Positions 17,666 to 26,217 of a stretch of 64,000 bases of DNA are shown piece by piece. Positions within the stretch are counted from its first letter, which is position 1, and each line of letters starts with the position of its first letter. A program made the position numbers and the translations under genes. The notes beneath the pieces are model-generated. The model was not told the origin of the DNA. It was given only the letters and a program-made list of their open reading frames with translations, and ran no database searches. The stretch is from NCBI RefSeq assembly GCF_006439395.2, contig NZ_CP083950.1, positions 3,286,001-3,350,000 of the forward strand, written 5' to 3'. This DNA is from Mesorhizobium sp. B4-1-4. GTDB taxonomy: Bacteria; Pseudomonadota; Alphaproteobacteria; Rhizobiales; Rhizobiaceae.

Positions 17666-18201
17666 CGCGCCGCCTCCGCCTCGAGCCGGGCGCGCAGGCT
17701 TTCGGGAAGCCCGGCAACGGGCGCGTCCCGCGAATACTGCAAGGCCCTGACATAGGCGACGATCGCCCAGCGATCGGCAGGCGCCACACGCGCGGCATAA
17801 GAATACATCGCGCCATAGCCGTCCGTGATGACATCGTAGATGTGTCTGTCGGTCGCTTTGCGCAGGGCGTCCTGATGATAGGAAGGCGGCGCCGGAAAAC
17901 CGCGCTGGACGATCATGCCGTGGCCGTCGCCGGTGCGGCCATGGCAAGGCGAACAGAAGATGTCGAAACGCTGCCGCCCGCGTTGCAGCAGCGCCATCGT
18001 GATCGGATAGGGGAAAGTATCGGGCACCGGCGAGAGATCGGCGTCGCGCGCGACCGTCCCCTTGGCCGGCATTCGCGCCGACATGCCGTCGGCGAATTGG
18101 TCACTTTTCGCGAGCGGATTGTAGCGCGGCTGGTCTTCCATATCCTGGCGGCAGCCGGCGATGAGCATGGCAGCCAGAAGCAGGGCGAACCGCGCCTTCA
18201 C
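17662..18201 (-). CDS. actE: Alternative complex III subunit ActE (mono-heme cytochrome c lipoprotein)
   Basis: 179-residue exported lipoprotein: signal sequence ending LLLAAMLIAGC with Cys17 as the lipid-attachment residue, a pattern DQPRYNPLAKSDQFADG common to ActE, and one heme site CSPCH (residues 83-87) with GHGMIVQRGFP after it. It would sit on the periplasmic face and pass electrons from ActA to the oxidase cytochrome c domain. The start overlaps the actD stop as ATGA. Confidence 0.93.
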   Translation of the reverse strand: MKARFALLLAAMLIAGCRQDMEDQPRYNPLAKSDQFADGMSARMPAKGTVARDADLSPVPDTFPYPITMALLQRGRQRFDIFCSPCHGRTGDGHGMIVQRGFPAPPSYHQDALRKATDRHIYDVITDGYGAMYSYAARVAPADRWAIVAYVRALQYSRDAPVAGLPESLRARLEAEAAR

Positions 18202-18725
18202 GCTTCCACCTCCTCGACGCTTTGCGCGCCCAGCCGCGTCAGTTGGCCTTTGGTCACCCCCTTGCGGAATTTCGGGTCGGCGACCTCGATGAAGAGGTAG
18301 AACTTGCCACCGCGCGCATAGCTGAAGCTGCCGGCGTTGAACACTGGATGGTAGTATCGCGGCAGCCGGTTGGCGCTCAGCATGCCGACAAAACCGGCCA
18401 GGGCCGCTCCCAGTATCGCAGCCTCGAAGGCGATGACGGTGAAGGCCGGCCAGGAATGCAACGGCCGGCCGCCGACATTGACGGGATAGTCGATCTCGAC
18501 CGAGTAGAGGATCAGTGCGTAGACCAAAACCGCGCCCAGAATCCCGCCGCCAAGAACGACCCAGGGCAGGCGCGATTTCGGCATGCCGAGTATTTCGGCC
18601 AGCCCGCGCACCGGGAAGGGCGAGAAGGCATCCATGCGCCGGTAGCCACGCGCGCGCATCGTGCGTGCCGCTTCGATCAGCGCTTCGGGATCGGCGAACA
18701 CCCCGATGATGCCGTGCAGGCTCAT
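18198..18725 (-). CDS. actD: Alternative complex III subunit ActD
   Basis: 175-residue protein with two membrane helices (about 57-78 and 93-118) and the DUF3341-type signature: GIIGVFADPEALIEAARTMRA, DAFSPFPVRGLAE, RLPWVVLGGGILG, HSWPAFTVIAFE, and YYHPVFN. It has no cofactor and braces the membrane part of ACIII. The ATG at 18725 overlaps the actC stop as ATGA. Confidence 0.93.
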   Translation of the reverse strand: MSLHGIIGVFADPEALIEAARTMRARGYRRMDAFSPFPVRGLAEILGMPKSRLPWVVLGGGILGAVLVYALILYSVEIDYPVNVGGRPLHSWPAFTVIAFEAAILGAALAGFVGMLSANRLPRYYHPVFNAGSFSYARGGKFYLFIEVADPKFRKGVTKGQLTRLGAQSVEEVEA

Positions 18726-20080
18726 GTCGCCTGTCCCTTTTCCTCGGCCAGTTCCTCGACCTCGAAGATGGTGATGGCAGGGAGAATGCGGATGAACAGG
18801 AAGACGAGCGCGAAGAAGGTGCCGACCGAACCGAACAGGATGCCGAAATCGAGCCAGGTCAACGACTGCTCGCCCCATGACGATGGTAGATAATCACGGC
18901 TCGGCCCAGTGACGACGATGATGTAGCGCTCGAGCCACATGCCGATGTTGATGACCAGCGCGATCGCGAACAGCAGCGGCATGTTGAGGCGCACGCGCCG
19001 GAACCAGAGCAATTGCAGCGCGCCGCAATTGCAGGCCAACATCACCCAGAACAGCGGCGCGTAGGGGCCGAAGGCGCGCTGCCACATCATCGCGCGCTCG
19101 TAAGGCTCGCCCGAATACCAGGCGAAGAAGGCTTCCGACGCGTAGCCGTAGATGACGATCATGCCCGCGGCGATCATCAGCTTGCCGGCATTGTTCATGT
19201 GCTTGAGCGTGATAAGGTCCTCGACCGAAAAAGCCCAGCGCAGCGGAATGGCGATGGTGAGCACCATGGCGAAACCGGACAGCAAGGCGCCGGCGACGAA
19301 ATAGGGCGGGAAGATCGTCGAGTGATAGCCGGGCGTGATGGCGAAGGTGAAATCAAGCGCGACGATCGAATGCACCGAAACGACCAGGGGCGTGGCCAAT
19401 GCCGCCATCAGGAAATAGACCGTCTGATAGCGCGCCCAGTGGAAGGCGGAGCCGCGCCAGCCAAGCGCCAGTATGCCGTAGAAGAGCTGCCCGGCGCGCG
19501 ACTTCGCCCTGTCGCGCAGCACGGCAAGGTCGGGCAGCAGCCCCATGTACCAGAAGAGCAGAGAGACGATGGCGTAGGTAGAGATGGCCGCGAAATCCCA
19601 CACCAGCGGACTTCGCCACTGCGGCCAATGCATATGCGTGTTGGGCAAAGGCAGCAGCCAGTAGAAGAACCAAGGCCGTCCCAGATGCAGGATCGGAAAA
19701 AGACCGGCCATGGCGACCGCAAACAGCGTCATTGCCTCGGCGAAGCGGTTGATCGAGGCACGCCATGGCTGGCGCAGCAACAGCAGCACGGCCGAAATCA
19801 ATGTGCCGGCATGACCGATGCCGATCCACCAGACGAAATTCGAGATCATCGTGCCCCAGGCGACAGGGATGTCGATGCCATAGGCGCCGACGCCGACCGA
19901 GATCAGGTAGGTGATGGAGTAAAGGAAGACGAGCACCAGGAGAAAGCAGAAGAAGAACGCTGTCCAGAAATGGCGCGGCAGCCGGCCATCCAGCACGATC
20001 GCGCCGATGCGCCCGCTGATTTCGGGAAAATCATGACGGCCGCGCAGCACGGCCGTGCTCCTGGCGGCCACCTCAGCCAT
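18722..20080 (-). CDS. actC: Alternative complex III subunit ActC (NrfD-like quinol-site subunit)
   Basis: 452-residue polytopic protein with about ten helices, of the NrfD/PsrC family. Typical parts are VAWGTMISNFVWWIGIGHAGT, FPILHLGRPWFFYWLLP, and GYHSTIFPPYFVAGALLSGFAM. This subunit carries the quinol oxidation site next to the ActB iron-sulfur part. The ATG at 20080 lies inside the last codons of actB (8-base overlap); the frame is open farther upstream but only inside actB. Confidence 0.94.
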   Translation of the reverse strand: MAEVAARSTAVLRGRHDFPEISGRIGAIVLDGRLPRHFWTAFFFCFLLVLVFLYSITYLISVGVGAYGIDIPVAWGTMISNFVWWIGIGHAGTLISAVLLLLRQPWRASINRFAEAMTLFAVAMAGLFPILHLGRPWFFYWLLPLPNTHMHWPQWRSPLVWDFAAISTYAIVSLLFWYMGLLPDLAVLRDRAKSRAGQLFYGILALGWRGSAFHWARYQTVYFLMAALATPLVVSVHSIVALDFTFAITPGYHSTIFPPYFVAGALLSGFAMVLTIAIPLRWAFSVEDLITLKHMNNAGKLMIAAGMIVIYGYASEAFFAWYSGEPYERAMMWQRAFGPYAPLFWVMLACNCGALQLLWFRRVRLNMPLLFAIALVINIGMWLERYIIVVTGPSRDYLPSSWGEQSLTWLDFGILFGSVGTFFALVFLFIRILPAITIFEVEELAEEKGQAT

Positions 20081-23051
20081 CGGCCTTCTCGCCCGGCTGA
20101 ACAAGCTTGGGGTTGCTGTTCCTGATCTTGCCGAGATAGGTGGTGCGCGGTCTGGTGTTGAGCTCTTCGAGCAGCGCATAATTATGCGGCGCGCTCTTCT
20201 CCTGGACGACCTTGGAGGCCTTCTTGTTCTGGTCGCCGAAGGTTATGGCTCGTGTCGGGCAGGCCTGCTGGCAGGCCGTCACGACCTCGCCATCGGCAAT
20301 GTCGCGGTTTTCGATCTGTGCCTGGATGCGCCTGGCGCTGATCCGCTGGACGCAATAGGTGCATTTTTCCATCACGCCGCGCGAGCGCACGCTGACATTC
20401 GGATTGTGCACGGCCTGCTCGGGGCCGGCCTCGTCCTTGTCGAAGGATTGATGATCGAGGAAGTTGAAGCGCCGCACCTTGTACGGACAATTCTGCGAAC
20501 AATAGCGCGTGCCGATGCACCTGTTGTAGATCTGCGCGTTCAAGCCGTCATGGGTGTGCACGGTCGCGTTGACTGGACAGACCACCTCGCACGGCGCTTT
20601 CTCGCAATGCATACAGGGCACCGGCTGGAAGAACACATCAGGCGCATCGACCGGGCCGGAATAGTAACGATCGATCCGCAGCCAGTGCATCTCGTGGCCG
20701 CGCGCGCATTCGTCAGGACCAACAGTCGCGATGTTGTTCTCGGACTGGCAGGCGGATACGCAGGCCATGCAGCCGATGCAGGCCGACAGGTCGATCGCCA
20801 TGGCCCAGGCTTCTTCGTCATAGTTCCAGTCGGGGTAGAGCGACTCCGTCGGCGCGCGCGGAACGCCGTCACGGACAAAGCCCGGGTTCTCGCGGAAACC
20901 GTCGAGCGAAGCGTGCCGGACGATGGCGCGGCCTTCCATCGCCTGGTGGTGCTGTGTGGTGATAAGCTCCGCCTTGCTCTCGCGCGGAGTTACCGTGGCG
21001 CCGGTGGCGACCCATTCCGCAAAGCTCGTGCGCAACTGAAATGCATCGTAGCCGTGAGCCAGCGCTGCCACCGAACCGACCTTGCGGCCGAAGCCCAGGG
21101 AAAGCGTCACCGTGTCATCCGGATGCCCCGGCGTGATCCAGATCGGCGCATCGATGTTCGCGCTACCTCGTGCGATGTTTATGATCCCACCGTTCTCGAG
21201 CTTCAGCCGTTCGGCGCTCGCAGGCGAGATCAAGGCGGCATTGCCCCAGACGAGCTTGGTCAGCGGGCGCGGTAGTTCCTGCAGCCATGAGGCATTGGCG
21301 TAACGCCCGTCGCGAAGCCATGGATCGGCAACGAAACGGATATCGAAGCCGTTCGCGGTCACCGGGTGGTGCTGCAACCCGCCCAGATCCGGCGCCATTG
21401 TGACCGGCACTGGCTTGAACGCGCTGTCCGGCACAAGGCCGTCGCGCAGGGCCTTGCGCCAGGCGGTGTCGTCGAGGGCTTTCCAGGTCTGGCGGACCAG
21501 CGCCAGCGCATCGGCATCGAAGCGGCCACTGAGAGCAGCGAGAATCTCGTGAATGGTCTTGCCGCCGAAAAGCGGCTCGATAAGCGGCTGCACGATCGAG
21601 GCGACGCCATCATAGGCACGACTGTCGCTCCAGCTTTCCAGCTCATGCGCGGCCGGCACATGCCAGTGGGCATGAAGTGCCGTTTCGTCCCTGTAAAGGC
21701 CGAAGTGGATGAGCAGCTTCAATTCGGAGAACAATTGATGGACGTCGAGATCGGACGGCGCGGTGTGCAACGGGTTTGCGCCGAGCACCACCACCGTATC
21801 GATCGAGTGGTCGGCGATCGCGCTGCGGAGTGCTGCCAGATCGCCGTCGGAGCGAACCTCATCCGGCGACTCGATGAATTCCACCGTGTTGCCGAGGGAG
21901 CCAAGCTTTGCATTGGCTGCAAGAGCGCAGGCATGCGCGAAGGCGCTTTGATGCGCGCCGGGCACGACCAGCGCCTTGGCGCCCGCCCCCTGCAAATCCT
22001 GCGTCAGCGCCGCCATCCATGCAGGATCGACAATAGAAGGCGTCGAATTCGCTTGATCGCCCAGCACAGCATCCAGTGCAGCTGCAACAGCCTCGATTTC
22101 GCTCGGCCGCATTGCGAGACGATGGTCGGCGACCGCTCCTGTGATGGTCGGCGTCGATTCCACCGCATAGAGCCGGCTCATGCTGTCGTTTGGCGCGCGC
22201 ACCCGCCGCCGCGCGGCGAAATCGCGCGCATAGGCAAGCCGGCCAGGCCCCTCCCCGAGGAAATCCGCGTCGAGGCTGAAGATCGTCTCCGCGCGGTCGA
22301 AACGGTAGACGGGCATCAACGCTTTACCGAACAGTGCCATCGATGCCTGCGCGCCAGCAGTCGTTGCAAGTGGATCGTGACGGAAGATCTTCAACCGCGG
22401 ATATTGTGCCCGCAGGGCTTCGACCTGGACCTTCGCTGTCGGCGATGTCGTTGCTTCCATCAGCAGGGCCGCGCCCAGGCCGCCCGACCCAGCCAGCCTG
22501 GAAGCGAGCGCCGCCATATCCCTGAGGAAGTCGCCGTAGGCCGCCGGCTCGCCATCTTTCAGCGGCGTGCGGGAGCGGTCGGGATCAAACAGGGTGAGCA
22601 CAGCCGCCTGCATGATGGCATCGGTGGCACCGCGCGAGGCTGGGTGGTCGGGATTTCCCTCGACCTTGGTCGGGCGTCCCTCATGGCTTTCCACGACGGC
22701 GCCGATGCCGAAGCCGTCGCTTGAAAGCGTCGTTGCATAATAGCGTGGCTTGCCGGGAACGACATTTTCAGGCTGACGCACATAGGGAACGATGCTCCGC
22801 GCCTCGCTGCAGGCGGTAAGCCCGGCAAGCGACAGCGAAGCGCCCATCACTTTCAGCATCGTGCGCCGGTCGATGCGGCTTGGGGGGCGGTCGGCCAATG
22901 CCGGGAATTCGGCTTCGACGAAGCGCAGGAATTCAGCTGTGCGGGCAATCTCGTCGAGGCTCCGCCACACGTCATGGCCGTTCGAAAGTTGCTCGCGCAA
23001 GGCGGCGATCCCGGCGATCGGAATTGGCCTGATATCAGCGATGGCAGACAT
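20073..23051 (-). CDS. actB: Alternative complex III subunit ActB (molybdopterin-like plus Fe-S)
   Basis: 992-residue periplasmic subunit. Near residue 62 is a twin-arginine-type motif (RIDRRTMLKVMGASLSLAGL), so it is probably exported folded by Tat. Residues about 70-720 resemble molybdopterin oxidoreductases but, as in other ActB, the cofactor is expected to be absent. The C-terminal ferredoxin-like part carries four cysteine clusters: CIGCMACVSAC (about 755), CMHCEKAPCEVVCP (about 812), CIGTRYCSQNCP (about 843) and CTYC plus CQQACP (about 897 and 926). They would hold Fe-S clusters passing electrons to ActA. Start overlaps the actA end by 17 bases. Confidence 0.95.
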   Translation of the reverse strand: MSAIADIRPIPIAGIAALREQLSNGHDVWRSLDEIARTAEFLRFVEAEFPALADRPPSRIDRRTMLKVMGASLSLAGLTACSEARSIVPYVRQPENVVPGKPRYYATTLSSDGFGIGAVVESHEGRPTKVEGNPDHPASRGATDAIMQAAVLTLFDPDRSRTPLKDGEPAAYGDFLRDMAALASRLAGSGGLGAALLMEATTSPTAKVQVEALRAQYPRLKIFRHDPLATTAGAQASMALFGKALMPVYRFDRAETIFSLDADFLGEGPGRLAYARDFAARRRVRAPNDSMSRLYAVESTPTITGAVADHRLAMRPSEIEAVAAALDAVLGDQANSTPSIVDPAWMAALTQDLQGAGAKALVVPGAHQSAFAHACALAANAKLGSLGNTVEFIESPDEVRSDGDLAALRSAIADHSIDTVVVLGANPLHTAPSDLDVHQLFSELKLLIHFGLYRDETALHAHWHVPAAHELESWSDSRAYDGVASIVQPLIEPLFGGKTIHEILAALSGRFDADALALVRQTWKALDDTAWRKALRDGLVPDSAFKPVPVTMAPDLGGLQHHPVTANGFDIRFVADPWLRDGRYANASWLQELPRPLTKLVWGNAALISPASAERLKLENGGIINIARGSANIDAPIWITPGHPDDTVTLSLGFGRKVGSVAALAHGYDAFQLRTSFAEWVATGATVTPRESKAELITTQHHQAMEGRAIVRHASLDGFRENPGFVRDGVPRAPTESLYPDWNYDEEAWAMAIDLSACIGCMACVSACQSENNIATVGPDECARGHEMHWLRIDRYYSGPVDAPDVFFQPVPCMHCEKAPCEVVCPVNATVHTHDGLNAQIYNRCIGTRYCSQNCPYKVRRFNFLDHQSFDKDEAGPEQAVHNPNVSVRSRGVMEKCTYCVQRISARRIQAQIENRDIADGEVVTACQQACPTRAITFGDQNKKASKVVQEKSAPHNYALLEELNTRPRTTYLGKIRNSNPKLVQPGEKADG

Positions 23052-23691
23052 AGCAATCCGTCATCGTTTCGGGGTGGATGTCGAGCACGCTGATCAGTGA
23101 GCGCCTGATCTGCGCGATGTCGTCAGGCGGTTTCCAATGCATCAGGAACACGTCCTGCGGTGGCCGCAGATTAGGCTGGGGATCGCGATGGCAATCGAGG
23201 CACCAGCCCATGCTCAGCGAATGCGCCCGCGCGGTCAGCGGCATATCGTCGACCTCGCCATGGCATGTCTCGCAGGCGACGCCCTTGGCGATGTGAATCG
23301 AATGATTGAAGTAAACGAAGTCGGGAACGCTGTTGACGCGCTTCCATTCGAGCGGATGCCCTGATGCCAGGCTCGCCCGCACCGGCGCCAGCATATCGGC
23401 GTTGGTGAACAGCTGCGAATGGCACGTCATGCAGACTTCGGTGGCCGGCAGCCCGGCCGATGACGAGGTCTCGACGTCATTGTGACAGTACCGGCAGTCG
23501 AGTCCGAGTTGGCCGACATGATGCTTGTGGCTGAACGGGATGGGTTGAGCCACGGCCTGGCCCACACCGGTCACGAAACCTGAGCGCGGCATGGCGATGC
23601 CGATCACGATGGCTAGAAGCAACGCTGCGCATATGGCCCAAATCACGAAGCGGGCGACACCATTGGCGCTCTTGGAAAAGACCTGCGGCAT
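23035..23691 (-). CDS. actA: Alternative complex III subunit ActA (pentaheme cytochrome c)
   Basis: 218-residue membrane-anchored multiheme cytochrome. One N-terminal helix (about 14-33) is followed by five heme motifs: CRYCH, CMTCH, CETCH, CLDCH and CYVCH. The text FSHKHHVGQLGLDCRYCH and FNHSIHIAKGVACETCH with paired His ligands is standard for ActA. It takes electrons from ActB Fe-S clusters and hands them to ActE or the oxidase. It is the first gene of the operon and has a perfect EcfG-type promoter 37 bases upstream. Confidence 0.95.
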   Translation of the reverse strand: MPQVFSKSANGVARFVIWAICAALLLAIVIGIAMPRSGFVTGVGQAVAQPIPFSHKHHVGQLGLDCRYCHNDVETSSSAGLPATEVCMTCHSQLFTNADMLAPVRASLASGHPLEWKRVNSVPDFVYFNHSIHIAKGVACETCHGEVDDMPLTARAHSLSMGWCLDCHRDPQPNLRPPQDVFLMHWKPPDDIAQIRRSLISVLDIHPETMTDCYVCHR

Positions 23692-23727
23692 CCCCTCGCC
23701 GAATTTGCTGAAACGCGCGTGTGAGCT

Positions 23728-23752
23728 AACGGCGCGTCATAGGGATGGTTCC
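23728..23752 (-). promoter_or_regulatory. EcfG-type promoter for the ACIII-caa3 operon
   Basis: On the minus strand GGAAC (23752-23748), 16 bases, CGTT (23731-23728): a full match to the EcfG/RpoE2 consensus. It lies 37 bases before the actA start, the same distance as at the PRC-barrel gene at 30144. This predicts general-stress control of the whole respiratory operon. Confidence 0.65.
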
Positions 23753-24277
23753 GGCGCGACGCTGGCTGTCACAAGTTTTTGACCCCATCAGTCTCCAACA
23801 AGTCAAATGGTCGCAACGCAGCGGCGTGCCCGGGAAACGGATGCGCTCGCCCTGTCGCAAGCGACGAAACGCCGGCGACGCGGCCGACGGCCCGATATGT
23901 CAAAATTAAATGCGGGCGTCGGTTTCAAGTGATAAGTAACATCTGGCGGGCGGCTCTCTCGGGAGGAGATGAGTCCGATGGAAGTTAGAGAACTGCTTGA
24001 GAGATTGTCGGCCGCTATGTTGCGCCGGCGTGTTGCTGCTTCACCAAAACCTGTCAGACCGATCCGAAACTCGCTCTCCGATGTCCCGGTAAAGCCACGC
24101 CAAGTGCCATCCTACCGCCCACGGCCACCATCCCGACCGGCGAGCAATATGTAGCCAGACGCAGGCGCGATTCAAAGAGGCCACCAACTGGGTAGGAGCC
24201 TAGCCGTTGATCCGGCAAGGCCTCTTTTCACCTTCCAGTGGCCTCATTCACCTTCCAGTGACTGGGCAAATCCCAGG
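23753..24277. other. Divergent intergenic region actA / DUF2231 gene
   Basis: The whole gap between actA (start 23691) and the DUF2231 gene (start 24340) is about 650 bases. It holds an EcfG-type promoter on each strand near its two ends and a tandem 21-base repeat at 24219-24260. I see no convincing coding sequence in the middle; several short open frames there have no recognisable protein content and poor starts. No FNR/FixK palindrome (TTGAT-N4-ATCAA) was seen near actA. Confidence 0.5.
24219..24260 (+). repeat. Tandem direct repeat of about 21 bases
   Basis: Two adjacent units share GGCCTC then TTCACCTTCCAGTG (second copies at 24240 and 24247-24260); the first unit has two extra bases (CTTT versus CA) between the blocks. 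It lies 18 bases upstream of the candidate RpoE2-type -35 box for the DUF2231 gene, so it could be an activator site or a slippage product. Confidence 0.7.
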
Positions 24278-24302
24278 GGAACTTTCTCACAATCGTCTGG
24301 TT
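24278..24302 (+). promoter_or_regulatory. Candidate EcfG/RpoE2-type promoter for DUF2231-sorbosone operon
   Basis: GGAAC (24278-24282), 16 bases, GGTT (24299-24302): one mismatch to CGTT but a full fit to GGAAC-N18-TT. The ATG at 24340 is 37 bases downstream, matching the spacing at actA and at the PRC gene. Confidence 0.45.
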
Positions 24303-24339
24303 GTTTTCCGAGCACCAGCTGGTGGGAAGGAATTCCAAA

Positions 24340-24798
24340 ATGGACAGGGAAAACCCGAGATCGACGGCCAGAATTTCCGGCCATCCAATTCATCCAATGC
24401 TGGTCACGATTCCGATAGCCTGCTTCGTCGGAACCTTTCTCACGGACATAACCTACTGGCGGACGGCAGAGATGATGTGGGCCGACTTCTCGGCCTGGCT
24501 TGTCACCGTCGGTGTCATTGTCGGCATTCTGGCGGGCATTGCAGGCCTCGTCGATTTCATCGGCGAGGGCGAGATACGGGCACAACCGGTCGCCTGGCTG
24601 CACATGGCCGGCAATCTCGTCGCACTCATCCTGGCGTTCTTCAACATGCTCGTGCACACGCGCGACGCCTGGACCTCGGTCGTGCCAACAGGGCTGATCC
24701 TGTCGACACTGGTCGTACTTATCCTGATTGTTACAGGCTGGCTCGGCTGGGCCCTGGTCTATCGCCATCACGTAGGAGTGGCCGATGAGACACTTTGA
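24340..24798 (+). CDS. DUF2231 membrane protein
   Basis: 152-residue inner-membrane protein with four helices. The motif ISGHPIHPMLVTIPIACFVGTF near the start, with two His in HPIHP, marks the DUF2231 family, whose function is unknown. GGAAGG at 24325-24331 supports the ATG at 24340; a TTG at 24301 would overlap the promoter box. Its 3' end overlaps the sorbosone-dehydrogenase-like gene by 14 bases, so the two are coupled. DUF2231 genes often sit next to periplasmic dehydrogenases, and it may be their membrane partner. Confidence 0.85.
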   Translation: MDRENPRSTARISGHPIHPMLVTIPIACFVGTFLTDITYWRTAEMMWADFSAWLVTVGVIVGILAGIAGLVDFIGEGEIRAQPVAWLHMAGNLVALILAFFNMLVHTRDAWTSVVPTGLILSTLVVLILIVTGWLGWALVYRHHVGVADETL

Positions 24799-26122
24799 TC
24801 GAACCTTCAGATTGACGACGGTGGCGCTTCTGTGCGCCACTGCCTTCGGTGTCGCCGGCTGCAGCGACGACAACACCGACCCGAGCACGCAGATCGGTGC
24901 GAACCCGAAACTGCCTGACATAAACCAGTATCTGTTCCCGCCGATGCATCTTGCCTCCGTGGTGGGATGGAAGAACGACGAGAAACCAACCGTAGCCCAA
25001 GGCTTGCAGATCAAGGCGCTGGCCAAGGGGCTTCAGCACCCGCGCTCGCTTTATGTGCTGCCCAATGGCGACATTCTGGTCGTGGAATCCAAGGCGCCGC
25101 CCGCGCCATCGATCAAACGGCCAAAGGATCTGGTGATGGGCTGGATCGAATCGATAACGACCTCGGGCGGCGACAGCGGTCCGAGCAATCGCATCACCTT
25201 ATTGCGCGACGCCAATGGCGACGGCGTGCCGGAGTATCAGGGCGTATTCCTCGACCATCTGAACTCGCCATTCGGCGTGGCGCTGGTGGGCAACGATCTC
25301 TACGTCGCCGACACCGACGCGATCTTGCGTTATCCCTATCAGCCGGGCGACACCAAGATCACAGCGCCGGGGACGGTAGTGACGGAGTTGCCGGGCGGAC
25401 CGATCGATCACCATTGGACGAAAAGCCTGGTCGCCAGCCACGACGGCTCGCTGCTTTATGTCGGCGTCGGTTCGAACAGCAACATCACCGAAAACGGCAT
25501 CCAGGCCGAGAAGGATCGCGCCGCGATCTGGGAAGTCGACCGGGCGACGGGACGTTCGCGTATCTTCGCCAGCGGACTGCGCAATCCCAATGGTCTGTCG
25601 CTTGAGCCTGAGAGCGGAGCGCTCTGGGCGGTCATCAACGAACGGGACGAACTCGGCCCGAATCTGGTTCCGGATTACCTGACATCGGTGAAGGATGGTG
25701 CGTTCTATGGCTGGCCCTACAGCTATTACGGACAACATGTCGACCCGCGCGTCATGCCGCAGCGGCCGGATCTGGTTGCAAAGGCAATTCCGCCCGACTA
25801 CGCGTTGAGTTCCCATGTCGCGCCGCTTGGACTGGCTTTCTACACCGGGACCAGCCTGCCGCAATCCTATCGCGGGGGCGCCTTCATCGGCGAGCACGGC
25901 AGTTGGGACCGCGCTCGCTTCAATGGCTACAAGGTTGTCTTCGTGCCGTTCAGCGGCGGTCACCCAAATGGAGTGGCGCAGGACGTCGTCACGGGTTTTC
26001 TGAACGAGAAGGGCGAAGCGAGAGGGCGGCCGGTTGGTGTGGCGATCGACAAGTCCGGCGCACTGCTCATAGCGGACGATGTCGGCAATACGGTGTGGCG
26101 CGTGACGTCATCTGGTTCATAA
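24785..26122 (+). CDS. Sorbosone dehydrogenase-like (PQQ-type beta-propeller) lipoprotein
   Basis: 445-residue exported lipoprotein: signal peptide with lipobox FGVAGC (Cys26), then a beta-propeller of the glucose/sorbosone dehydrogenase family, with LQHPRSLYVLPNGDILVVES, LNSPFGVALVGNDLYVADTD, FASGLRNPNGLSLEP, DGAFYGWPYSYYGQHVD and IGEHGSWDR. It would oxidise an aldose or similar sugar in the periplasm with PQQ, feeding electrons to the respiratory chain. No PQQ synthesis genes are in the window. The start overlaps the DUF2231 gene; a GTG-AGGAG-like signal lies within it. Confidence 0.88.
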   Translation: MRHFDRTFRLTTVALLCATAFGVAGCSDDNTDPSTQIGANPKLPDINQYLFPPMHLASVVGWKNDEKPTVAQGLQIKALAKGLQHPRSLYVLPNGDILVVESKAPPAPSIKRPKDLVMGWIESITTSGGDSGPSNRITLLRDANGDGVPEYQGVFLDHLNSPFGVALVGNDLYVADTDAILRYPYQPGDTKITAPGTVVTELPGGPIDHHWTKSLVASHDGSLLYVGVGSNSNITENGIQAEKDRAAIWEVDRATGRSRIFASGLRNPNGLSLEPESGALWAVINERDELGPNLVPDYLTSVKDGAFYGWPYSYYGQHVDPRVMPQRPDLVAKAIPPDYALSSHVAPLGLAFYTGTSLPQSYRGGAFIGEHGSWDRARFNGYKVVFVPFSGGHPNGVAQDVVTGFLNEKGEARGRPVGVAIDKSGALLIADDVGNTVWRVTSSGS

Positions 26123-26161
26123 CGGCCTCGGTGACCGATGAACGTTTCCTGCATTTCGGAT

Positions 26162-26186
26162 GGAACGGATGACCATTCACGGGATT
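26162..26186 (+). promoter_or_regulatory. Weak RpoE2-type promoter candidate before PRC-barrel gene
   Basis: GGAAC, 16 bases, GATT. It fits only the loose GGAAC-N18-TT form. The distance to the ATG at 26218 (31 bases) is similar to the better sites in this window. Confidence 0.25.
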
Positions 26187-26217
26187 ACGAAAAATAAACC
26201 CGTGAGGAGGCATGACG

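Noticed and set aside
16370..17755. 461-codon plus-strand frame opposite actF
   Set aside because: Antisense of actF, low-complexity composition, no ribosome site.
20055..22724. Two long plus-strand frames (20055-21275 and 21366-22724) opposite actB
   Set aside because: Shadows caused by high GC third positions of actB; actB has clear Fe-S motifs in its own frame.
23692..23800. FNR/FixK anaerobox upstream of actA
   Set aside because: Looked for TTGAT-N4-ATCAA and found none; only the EcfG-type site is present.
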